DNA of 64,000 bases, taken from contig NZ_CP038492.1 of the NCBI RefSeq assembly GCF_004751985.1, positions 1,116,001 to 1,180,000 of the forward strand. Reading direction: 5' to 3'. Origin of the DNA: Rhodophyticola sp. CCM32. GTDB taxonomy: Bacteria; Pseudomonadota; Alphaproteobacteria; Rhodobacterales; Rhodobacteraceae. Positions within the stretch are counted from its first letter, which is position 1, and each line of letters opens with the position of its first letter. The translations under genes and the position numbers were made by a program. Positions 37,378 to 44,990 of this stretch are shown in pieces. The notes beneath the pieces were generated by a model. The model had not been told where the DNA came from, ran no database searches, and saw only the letters and a list, made by a program, of their open reading frames with translations.

Positions 37378-38457
37378 TCAGTCCTCCCAATCATCTTCAA
37401 GTGCTTCCATTGGCGGCAGGTCTGTTCCGTAGAACGCCTGACGATGAAGGTGCAAGTTCACTCGGACCGATACATTTTTTTGCAGCGATGTTATACCAAG
37501 ATGCTTACTGACTTTCGTTTCAGCAATCATTTGTTCACCCCATTGACCAGTTTTTCCGTTCCAAACCTCAGCGTCTTCAGTGAGCATTTTTGCGGCTTTT
37601 TGAAATGTCCAATCAGGGTCAGGTTTGCGATATATGTACCACGAATCTTCGGTCGGATAATCAATACGTTCTGGGATGTCGTGCCCGCCACCACCCGTCT
37701 GTTCACGTGGCCTGGTACTACCCCAATCGCCATATACAATTTTTCGGTCATTCCTGTTCGCTTGTACTTGTTGGACCAAAACACGATTTGAAAACCCAAC
37801 CTTAGTACGACCAACGCAATTGCTATATCCTTTCGGCATGGTCGTGCATGACGCAACGATTGGAACTTGCGCGTTGATTTCGGCCAGTGCGTTTCCGATA
37901 ATCCCGCTAAACCAAGCCGGTAGTTGTAAAGCATCTCGCGCCCATCCACCTTCTAAGATGATTACAAAGTCAGCCGCACCAAATGCGGAAACCGCTGATA
38001 TGGCGTCTTCTAAGTTTATCGGTTCGCGATCACGAAAGATGCGCAGCGCAAAAGTTCGCCCAAATTCGCGATACCGCTGAATCTGTTTTCTAATTTCGTC
38101 CTCGTTTTGATCGCGAAGCTGCAAACAGGGCATCACTTTTTCATGCCTTTGTACAAACTCACACCATGATGCATATGCGTTAGCTGGGTTTTTAAGCGAC
38201 GCGAGTTCTACTTGTGCATCGGCATCGGGATTTGTTGGAATATAGCCGCGGTCAATATCAAGGAAGTAGTCGCCTTTGGGGAAAGCCGTCTCAAATCGAT
38301 CTATCGCCTTACCGAGTGTTGTCGTGCTACTCCAAGGAGCTAGTAAGACGCACGGCGTCATTCGCTCTTTTGTCGCAAGAGGCAAGAACTCCAAACCCCG
38401 CATTTCGCTTGCGCGTATTGCAAGTGTCGGTACGTAAGATACCCGTTCTAGGGCCAT
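37378..38457 (-). CDS. Beta family protein (Pfam Beta_protein-like), accessory island
   Basis: 359 residues. The N-terminal pattern (YVPTLAIRASEMRGLEFLPL, then RMTPCVLLAPWSS), alternating strands and helices (YFLDIDRGYIP, MPCLQLRDQNE, TFALRIFRDREP, DFVIILEGGWAR, VPIVASCTTMP) and the C-terminal half (GYSNCVGRTKVGFSN, VYGDWGSTRPRE, WYIYRKPDPDW, HLGITSLQKNVSVRVNLHLH) match 'beta family' proteins found in phage-related and genomic-island settings. The fold looks like an alpha/beta barrel; activity is unknown. Third gene of the island operon, 9 bp after the metallopeptidase gene. Base composition is lower in GC than the rest of the window, suggesting transfer. Confidence 0.7.
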   Translation of the reverse strand: MALERVSYVPTLAIRASEMRGLEFLPLATKERMTPCVLLAPWSSTTTLGKAIDRFETAFPKGDYFLDIDRGYIPTNPDADAQVELASLKNPANAYASWCEFVQRHEKVMPCLQLRDQNEDEIRKQIQRYREFGRTFALRIFRDREPINLEDAISAVSAFGAADFVIILEGGWARDALQLPAWFSGIIGNALAEINAQVPIVASCTTMPKGYSNCVGRTKVGFSNRVLVQQVQANRNDRKIVYGDWGSTRPREQTGGGGHDIPERIDYPTEDSWYIYRKPDPDWTFQKAAKMLTEDAEVWNGKTGQWGEQMIAETKVSKHLGITSLQKNVSVRVNLHLHRQAFYGTDLPPMEALEDDWED

Positions 38458-38466
38458 GCGAACTTC

Positions 38467-38979
38467 CTATGCTGCTACATTCTGGAGACGAATTTCCATT
38501 GCCCCTTTGGACACCTTGAAGTCTTGCGCAAGCACTTCAATGACTCCCTCACTCACGCGACCACCGAGTTCCCCAAGTCGCCGTTCTACAGAACCGCGAG
38601 GCATCAAGATATCGGCTGCAAGGCGATTAGCCTGATACTCTATGTTCTCTGGTGCGCCAGAACGGTACAAAACAGTATCCCTAATTCCTTCTGGGGATGC
38701 GTCAATGATATCGCGGTGAAGTAGAAAATGTGCAATCTCATGCGCAATCGTAAAACGCTGACGCTCTTTAGCTTCAAAACGATTTACTTTAATTATGTAA
38801 CCACCATCCGCATTGCGCGAAATTTGACCGGAATTTCCAGGCCCAAGATTTGCGACCTTAATACGTAAGCCGAGGCGTTGTGCGAGTGCGCCAACCGCGA
38901 CGGACTCGTTCGCCTGAAATTCTTCGATCAATGCACGATGCTCACCCGATAACCGCGTCCATTCTCGTGATTGCGCCAT
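38467..38979 (-). CDS. ImmA/IrrE family zinc metallopeptidase, accessory island
   Basis: 170 residues. Zinc motif HEIAHFLLH and the downstream ligand Glu in IEYQANRLAADILMP are intact, and the C-terminal helix pair LAQDFKVSKGAMEIRL is typical. The family cleaves XRE-type repressors (ImmA with ImmR in ICEBs1, IrrE with DdrO in Deinococcus) and so links DNA damage or phage entry to gene induction. There is no fused HTH and no XRE repressor gene next to it. ATG 38979 preceded by AGGAGAG; one base after the stop of the membrane-protein gene. Confidence 0.88.
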   Translation of the reverse strand: MAQSREWTRLSGEHRALIEEFQANESVAVGALAQRLGLRIKVANLGPGNSGQISRNADGGYIIKVNRFEAKERQRFTIAHEIAHFLLHRDIIDASPEGIRDTVLYRSGAPENIEYQANRLAADILMPRGSVERRLGELGGRVSEGVIEVLAQDFKVSKGAMEIRLQNVAA

Positions 38980-38980
38980 T

Positions 38981-39397
38981 CTATCTCTCCTCCATATCTG
39001 GATCGGCGTCTTCATCGTCAAGACTTTGACCGACCCCGTAAGCAATAGCTGTTACTTTCGCTTGCAAGTTGGCTTCTACCCTGTCCAACTTTTCATCGAC
39101 TTTTTTCATTCGTTCTGTGACTGCATTATTCACTTCAGACTTGGCGTCGTCTTTAAGGCTCGAAACCGTGTAGGCGGCAACAACACCAATTGCGATACCG
39201 ACAGCGGCCAAAACAACCGTAACGCAGGTCAACAACAACGTCAGAAAATCGGTGTAGCTAATGTTCATTTCGGCTAGTGGGACGCTGGAAGTTGCGTCAG
39301 GCAGGTTCACGGAGTTGTGCGATATGACGATGTAAAGGATTGCTGCACCGCAAAAAGCTGCGGCGACAAGCTTCAAAAAACTACCTAACTGGCCCAT
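38981..39397 (-). CDS. Small membrane protein with two helices and coiled coil, accessory island
   Basis: 138 residues; not a recognised family. Hydrophobic helices at about 8-25 (LKLVAAAFCGAAILYIVI) and 50-78 (FLTLLLTCVTVVLAAVGIAI). A cytosolic charged helix follows, likely to form a coiled coil (NNAVTERMKKVDEKLDRVEA), with an acidic end (DDEDADPDMEER). First gene of the three-gene operon. It may tether or sense at the membrane, or act as a membrane-damaging effector; nothing in the sequence decides between these. Confidence 0.7.
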   Translation of the reverse strand: MGQLGSFLKLVAAAFCGAAILYIVISHNSVNLPDATSSVPLAEMNISYTDFLTLLLTCVTVVLAAVGIAIGVVAAYTVSSLKDDAKSEVNNAVTERMKKVDEKLDRVEANLQAKVTAIAYGVGQSLDDEDADPDMEER

Positions 39398-39459
39398 ACC
39401 GCCCGACGCACCCGTTTTTTAGAATGTTTAACTGTACTCCATCGCAAGGTAAACCATTC

Positions 39460-39488
39460 ATTCTAGCACCCAACCACTAGACTGCTAA
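39460..39488 (-). promoter_or_regulatory. Predicted sigma70-type promoter of the accessory operon
   Basis: On the minus strand: -35 TTAGCA (39488-39483), 17-base spacer, -10 TAGAAT (39465-39460). Transcription would start near 39453, about 55 bases before the first ATG (39397). Matches are 4/6 and 5/6 to consensus. Confidence 0.5.
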
Positions 39489-39499
39489 GACTAATACCT

Positions 39500-39530
39500 G
39501 TTCTCACTCCGTTATGTTCTATATTTGTTC
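39500..39530. promoter_or_regulatory. SOS (LexA) box pair upstream of accessory operon
   Basis: GTTC-TATATTT-GTTC (39516-39530) is an exact alphaproteobacterial LexA box (direct repeat GTTC-N7-GTTC). Immediately beside it GTTC-TCACTCC-GTTA (39500-39514) matches with one change. The pair lies 12 bp upstream of the predicted -35, so LexA would bind just above the promoter rather than over it. The remaining part of 39398-39892 has no convincing gene; it contains the 39679-39689 inverted repeat. Confidence 0.55.
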
Positions 39531-39678
39531 TAGATGGCTGAATGTCAAGATGACGTCTGTAACTTTTTGTTTTAGGTGCTTTTTGTCGGACTTTTCCAGC
39601 CTCTCAGCAACTGCCATCTTCTATGCCACATACCAGTCGATGTTTGCGTGTGGGGAACGTCCGAAATGCGGGCTGCGG

Positions 39679-39689
39679 GCGCAGCATTC
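39679..39689 (-). repeat. Right 11-bp inverted repeat flanking the accessory island
   Basis: GCGCAGCATTC, the inverted counterpart of 37221-37231. Surrounding sequence to about 39890 returns to higher GC just before the penicillin acylase gene. Confidence 0.3.
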
Positions 39690-39892
39690 TCGGATCGTGC
39701 TCAATGTCGGCAATGGGCCGACTGGTGCGTAAGTCATAGTTTATGCACCACTACAGAAAATCATGCAAAATTGGGCTATGGAGACGGTTCATAAATCGGG
39801 TGCAGGTTTGGGCATGAAATCCGGAAGCCGATATTGGCGCAGTCGCAGCCAATTCACCCTCCGCCCCACACAAAACAGAAATTGCCTGTCTG

Positions 39893-42363
39893 TTACTGCC
39901 GGGGGCTCAGGACCGTGACGCCGATATTCCCCGCCCGGGCCAGGTCGGGGTCAAGGGACATGGGGATGTATTCGCCGCGTCGCCACAATTCTCCCAGATC
40001 ATCATAGTACCGGCTGAGCGGGTGGCCCGACTGTCCGGTTGCGATGACAAAGACCGAGCTGTCGGGATCGGCAAAGTCATAGACCCCCCGGTATCCCGCC
40101 GAATGGGTGTTCAGGAACGGGTCGGGCAGGGTGCCCGGTGTCGCGCCCCGCCGCAGGGTGAAATCGCCGCCCGAGGTGGGTTGCCGGATATTCACGATCC
40201 ACGAGAACAGCGCCGTTTCTCCCAGCACCGGGTGATCATGGCGCGCCTCATGGGCGGCCCCCCATCGCCAGCTTTCCACGCTGCCGCCATAGCGCTCTTC
40301 AAGCCATTGCAACGCGTCATCCAGCGCCAGACGGGCGATATCGGTACAGGTTTCCGTGGCGGTCGAATTGCGGATATCGCACCAGGCGGCGGCGCCGTCC
40401 ACATCGCGGAAAACCCGTTCGATGAACAGGGGGGTGAGTTTCAGGAACTCCCCGGAAAGCGGCCCGATATCATCGCGGATCAGGCGCTGCTGCAACTCGC
40501 GCATCCAGGCGGCGTAGATCAGCGGTTCGGGCAGATGTTCATTCATCTCGCCATTCCATTCGGCCAGCAATTGCAGCGCCCGCTGGCGGCGATGTTCAGC
40601 CGTGCCCACGGGCGCGGTTTCCCCGGTGAACCACAGATCGCGGGCAATCCGGGGCAGCAGGTTGCGGGCGGCGGGCGAAACCGTATCAAGCTGCGCCTCG
40701 ATGAAACTGTCGCGGGTATGGACCTGCCGGTTCTGCATCAGCCGCTGCCAGCGGGTGACCCGTTGGGTATCGCCCCAGTAGAACGAGACATGCAGCGGGA
40801 AGTCCCGGTCAACGGTCTTGTTGTTGGTGTTGCCGACAATGCCGCCTTCGGGGTTTTCGAAAGACGGGTTGGCGAAATACTGGGTCACCCCCTGCCAGCG
40901 GTTTTCGGCGATCCAGCCGGGGGCCGGCATCCGCCCCTGGCTTTGATGCCCGGTCAGGCGCCAGGGCATATGGCCGATGGTTTGCAGGGCGATATTGCCG
41001 TCTGCATCAACCAGGGTCAGGTTCTGGGACGGCGCGACAAAGGCCTCGCCCGCAGCAAGCCCCTCGGTGACCGAACCTGCGCGCATCAGATCCAGCCCGG
41101 TCTGGATCGAGGTGTTCTGATCGGTCAGCGCGGTCCAGCCCATGCTCATCACATGGCCGGGGGGGTGATCGTGCCGATATTCCAGACCTCACCGGGGATA
41201 ACGGGTCCGTTATCCGTCCGGCGCAGGGTGATGGTCACGGGGGTGGCGTCGGCCACCTCGATGATTGTGCGGCGGGTTTCAAACCGGGCCCAGCCATCGG
41301 GGGTGCGGTATTCTTCCGGGTTCTCGGGGTTCACCTGTTCAACGAACAGGTCGATATCATCCATATAGGAGGAGGTGATGCCCCAGCCCAACCGGTCCGA
41401 GCGTCCGGCCAGGATCACCGGCATGCCCGGAATGCTGGCGCCGATGACGCCGCCGGTGCCAAGCTCCAGCCGCGCCAGATACCAGATGGTGGGGGCGGTC
41501 AGGCCCAGATGCGGGTCATTGGCCAGAAGCGTGCCGCCCGCAGCTGATCGCGACGGGGCCGCCGCCCAGGCATTGGAGGCGCCGCCAAGGCCCCGTGGCG
41601 CGGTTGGGAACAGCACATCACGCGGGCCCGATATATTGGCCGCATAGCGCGGCGGGGCCGTGTCGAAGAAACTGGCATATTCCGGCAGGGCCGCGATGCC
41701 GGGGCCGGGCACATCGGGCATCAGATCGGCCAGCAGCGCCGGGTCGCCCAGGACCAGAGAGGTGCGGGCGCGCAGCACTTCCTCTTCATGATGGCTGGCC
41801 AGTTGCAGGGCCATCATATTGGTAATGGCGATACTGTCGGCGGGCTGCCAGGGCGCGATCTGCGGGGCAAACAGAAACAGCTCCGGCGCGCCGCGGCCAA
41901 GCGCCTCGGCGCCGACCAGTTCCAGCCAGGCATTGACGCCATCGGCATAGGCCTCAAGCGCTGCGCGTGTTTCGGGGGTCTGGGCGGCAACGGAACGGGT
42001 GGCATGGCCATAAAGGTCAAGCCGCCGCAGCAGCATGTCGATTTCCAGTGTCCGTTCCCCGAACAGTTCCGACAGCCGCCCCTGGGCCGTCCGCCGGGTC
42101 ATCAGCATCTGCCACAGCCGGTCCTGGGCATGGGCAAAGCCAAGCCCATAGAACACATCCGCATCCGTTGCCCCGAAAATATGCGGAACATTGGCATTGC
42201 TGCGCACGATCTCGACCGGGGCGGTGATGCCGGGAACCTGCCAATCGGCCTCGTAATCGGGCAGGCTGCGGGCGGCCATCCACCATAGGACAGCGATGAT
42301 CAGCACCACCAGCACCACGGCCGCCGTCACAAGGCGCATAAGCCAGCGAAGAAAGACGGCCAT
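39893..42363 (-). pseudogene. Penicillin acylase family protein, apparent 1-base frameshift
   Basis: Two abutting frames make one Ntn-hydrolase of about 823 residues. Part 1 (42363-41149) holds the N-terminal membrane helix, the alpha-chain and the autocatalytic site GGASNAW (Ser263 would be the new N-terminal nucleophile), then NDPHLGL. It runs out of frame at ITPPAM-stop. Part 2 (41152-39893) resumes with GHVMSMGWTALTDQN when one C is added to the C7 tract (G7 at 41159-41165 on the plus strand), and carries the rest of the beta-chain. The enzyme would hydrolyse amides such as N-acyl-homoserine lactones or other acylated amines. A real mutation or a homopolymer sequencing error. Confidence 0.82.
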
Positions 42364-42488
42364 GAGGTGATCACCCTGACTTTAAAATACGAAATCCGGC
42401 CCCGGTCCTAACGGGAATGTCCTGGCAATGCAAAGCTGTGCTTCCCATGCGGGGTATTCTGCTGTCAGGGGCGGTTTCAGTCTTTTGA

Positions 42489-43043
42489 TCAGGGAATGAT
42501 CCGTGCATAGCGTGTGCCTTCCAGCGTCGCGCCCGCGATCAGCCCGGCCTGGCCATAGATCACCGCGATCACCGGGGTCAGCAGCGCGGTCGTGTCCACA
42601 CCCAGATTGCCCCCCTGATTGACCACCGCATATTGCACATCCGCGCCCACGGACCAGCCTACACCACGGCGAAATTCGCTTAATGCATCTTCGGTCATGA
42701 AAAACAGCGTATGGGCATATTGTTGCGCCCCGATCTGAAACCCGAAACTGCCGGAGATTGCCGAGTAGTAATCCACCGACGCCCCGTTGATCCTGAGCGC
42801 GCCGCGGCCATAGGACCCGCCAAAGCCAAAGCCCGCCTGGGTGACCAGCGGCATGACCAGCATACCGGCGGCGTTGAAGGCCAGCTCCTGGGTGCCGGGC
42901 ACCTCATCATACATGAACTGGACCGCGCTATCGACGCGGTTGTCGACGCGCTGACCGCCGTTTGAGCCGATGCCATTGCTACAGGCCGCCAGAGGCAGTG
43001 CCGAAGCCGTAATTACAAAATGTCGCCGGGTGAGAGTGCCCAT
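42489..43043 (-). CDS. YSC84-related SYLF-domain lipoprotein
   Basis: 184 residues with a twin-arginine-like and lipobox start (RRHFVITASALPLAACSNG; Cys21). The SYLF/YSC84 domain follows: VPGTQELAFNAAGMLVMPLV, GFGFGGSYGRGALRI, VDYYSAISGSFGFQIGAQQY. SYLF domains bind phosphoinositides in eukaryotes; bacterial members are envelope proteins of unclear function. Monocistronic between the penicillin acylase and hemB genes. Confidence 0.85.
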   Translation of the reverse strand: MGTLTRRHFVITASALPLAACSNGIGSNGGQRVDNRVDSAVQFMYDEVPGTQELAFNAAGMLVMPLVTQAGFGFGGSYGRGALRINGASVDYYSAISGSFGFQIGAQQYAHTLFFMTEDALSEFRRGVGWSVGADVQYAVVNQGGNLGVDTTALLTPVIAVIYGQAGLIAGATLEGTRYARIIP

Positions 43044-43279
43044 GATAGAGTCCGCCTGTGCATTATGCCTTGTCGTGCCCGGGTCTGTGCCCGGATTATT
43101 CCCTATTATTACGCGGAAAAAGCCCCGATGTCATCTGCGAAAGACAGCGGACCTGCGGGTTCTTGCCGAACAGCCCATGACCGCGTTTCGACTGTGCCGC
43201 AAGGCGGCAGCACCGGGTCTGGTGTTTGTGCCAAAGCCGAAACCCCGCGAAAAGCGTTTCAATGTAAGGCCGATATGCC

Positions 43280-44278
43280 TCAGCCGTTGAGAATTTCTGC
43301 CACCCGGGGGGCGAAATAAGTCAACACCCCGTCGCATCCGGCCCGCCGAAAGCCCGTCAGGCTTTCCAGCATCACTTTTTCGCCATCGACCCAGCCATTG
43401 GCCGCTGCCGCCTGGATCATCGCGTATTCGCCGCTGACCTGATAGGCATAGGTGGGCGCGCCAAACCGGTCTTTCACCGCGCGGCAGAGGTCCAGATAGG
43501 GCTGGCCCGGCTTGACCATGACCATATCGGCCCCCTCGCTCAGATCGCGCTCCACACAGCGCAGCGCCTCATCCCGGTTGGCCGGGTCGATCTGATAGGT
43601 CTTCTTGTCGCCTTTAAGCGCGCCCGAAGCCCCGACCGCATCGCGGAACGGGCCGTAATAGGCGCTGGCGAATTTGGCGGCATAGGACATGATGGTGACA
43701 TTCACATGCCCCTCGGCCTCCAGCGCGTCGCGCATCGCGCCGATCCGGCCATCCATCATGTCGGACGGGCCCAGAATATCCGCCCCGGACCGGGCCTGCG
43801 CCAGGGCCATCTTCACCAGGGCCGCCACCGTTTCATCATTCACGATGATCCCGTCGCGGACGATCCCGTCATGGCCATTGGCGTTATAGGGGTCGAGCGC
43901 GATATCGGTCATCACGGCGATGTCGGGCACCGCATCCTTGATCGCGCGAATGGCCCGGTTGGTCAGATTGTCCGGGTTCCAGGCTTCCTCGCAAAGCTCG
44001 GTTTTCAGGGCCGGGTCGGTATAGGGAAAGACGCAGATCGCCGGGATGCCAAGCCCCTGGGCCTGCCGCGCCGCATCAACCATCAGATCGACGCTCAGCC
44101 TTTCGACGCCGGGCATCGAGGTCACGGCCTGCCGTTCCTGCGTGCCCGCGCAGACAAAGACCGGCCAGATCAGATCATGCACCGACAATTCCACCTCGCG
44201 GGTCAGGTTGCGCAGGGCAGCGCCTGACCGGCTGCGGCGGAACCGGGTGCGGGGGAACGGGCCCTGATTGGCAGCCAT
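43280..44278 (-). CDS. hemB: Delta-aminolevulinic acid dehydratase (porphobilinogen synthase)
   Basis: 332 residues. Condenses two 5-aminolevulinate molecules to porphobilinogen in haem/tetrapyrrole synthesis. Motifs: RRNPRTRFRRSR-like FPRTRFRRSRSGAALRNLTR, DIALDPYNANGHDGIV, GADILGPSDMMDGRIGAMRD, Schiff-base Lys in IMSYAAKFASAYYGPFRDA, second Lys in ADMVMVKPGQPYLD. No cysteine-rich zinc loop (DPYNANGHDG instead), so it is probably Mg-dependent, as usual in Rhodobacter. The ATG 44278 start (MAANQGPFPRT) has AAGGAGATCAAC upstream. Confidence 0.95.
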   Translation of the reverse strand: MAANQGPFPRTRFRRSRSGAALRNLTREVELSVHDLIWPVFVCAGTQERQAVTSMPGVERLSVDLMVDAARQAQGLGIPAICVFPYTDPALKTELCEEAWNPDNLTNRAIRAIKDAVPDIAVMTDIALDPYNANGHDGIVRDGIIVNDETVAALVKMALAQARSGADILGPSDMMDGRIGAMRDALEAEGHVNVTIMSYAAKFASAYYGPFRDAVGASGALKGDKKTYQIDPANRDEALRCVERDLSEGADMVMVKPGQPYLDLCRAVKDRFGAPTYAYQVSGEYAMIQAAAANGWVDGEKVMLESLTGFRRAGCDGVLTYFAPRVAEILNG

Positions 44279-44403
44279 CGTTGATCTCCTTATCGATCTG
44301 TTGCGGATTAGCCGTGCCATGAACCCTGATGCATCTCAAGGCTGGAAACCCCGGAACCGCGCGCATATGGTGCGCCGAAATAACTATAACGGGCAAAGCA
44401 GCC

Positions 44404-44931
44404 TTGACCTTCACCTTTCTTGATCTTGCGCGCGAAGTGATCGACCTCAGGTCGTTTTCGAATCTGTGGTACTGGATTGTCCTGGCCGTGATGTGGTCAA
44501 CGATGAGCCACTGGGTGCTGGGTGTGCCCTATGACATGGTGCAGCGCGCCAACCGGGGGCATGACCGCAGCGAACATGACATGGCCGTGCTGGCGCAGGT
44601 GAATGTGAACCGCATTCTGACCATCGTCGATGTCTCGGGCCTGTGGGTCACCGCCTTTGCAGCCTTCATCGCGACCGGGCTGGCGGTTCTGGGCTGGTTT
44701 TACCGGGTGGAATTCTGTCAGGCGCTGTTTTTGCTGATCTTCCCGATGCTGCTGGTCGGGGCCTGGTCGGTCCGCACTGCGCGCAGGCTGCAGGCCTCGG
44801 ACTACGCGAATATCCCCGCAAGCCTGCGCCGTCACCGGATCGGGGTGCAGATCATGGGCGTGTTGTTCATCTTCATCACCGCTTTCTGGGGCATGTGGGT
44901 GAATGTGAGCGTCGATCCCTGGGGGTTTTGA
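44404..44931 (+). CDS. Membrane protein annotated in Rhodobacterales as 'component of SufBCD complex'
   Basis: About 175 residues with four hydrophobic helices (NLWYWIVLAVMWSTMSHWVL, VSGLWVTAFAAFIATGLAVL, FCQALFLLIFPMLLVGAWSV, IGVQIMGVLFIFITAFWGMW). The family name is historical; nothing in the sequence shows Fe-S assembly chemistry. TTG 44404 gives (M)TFTFLDLAREVIDLRSFSNL, in line with homologues; the in-frame ATG 44329 would add 25 unconvincing residues. Located between hemB (divergent) and mfd (same direction, 59 bp ahead). Confidence 0.75.
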   Translation: MTFTFLDLAREVIDLRSFSNLWYWIVLAVMWSTMSHWVLGVPYDMVQRANRGHDRSEHDMAVLAQVNVNRILTIVDVSGLWVTAFAAFIATGLAVLGWFYRVEFCQALFLLIFPMLLVGAWSVRTARRLQASDYANIPASLRRHRIGVQIMGVLFIFITAFWGMWVNVSVDPWGF

Positions 44932-44990
44932 CTGCCACCGGCCATCGCGCGCTTGACACGGGCGACGGGCAGGGTAGGTGACGCCGGACC

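Noticed and set aside
39514..39794. Small plus-strand frames upstream of the accessory operon
   Set aside because: They begin within the SOS box, have no ribosome-binding site and encode no recognisable domain.
43044..43279. Possible B-family remnant (CCGCGTTTCGAC ... GGCGGCAG) upstream of the SYLF lipoprotein gene
   Set aside because: Similarity is limited to short GC-rich words without the paired arms.
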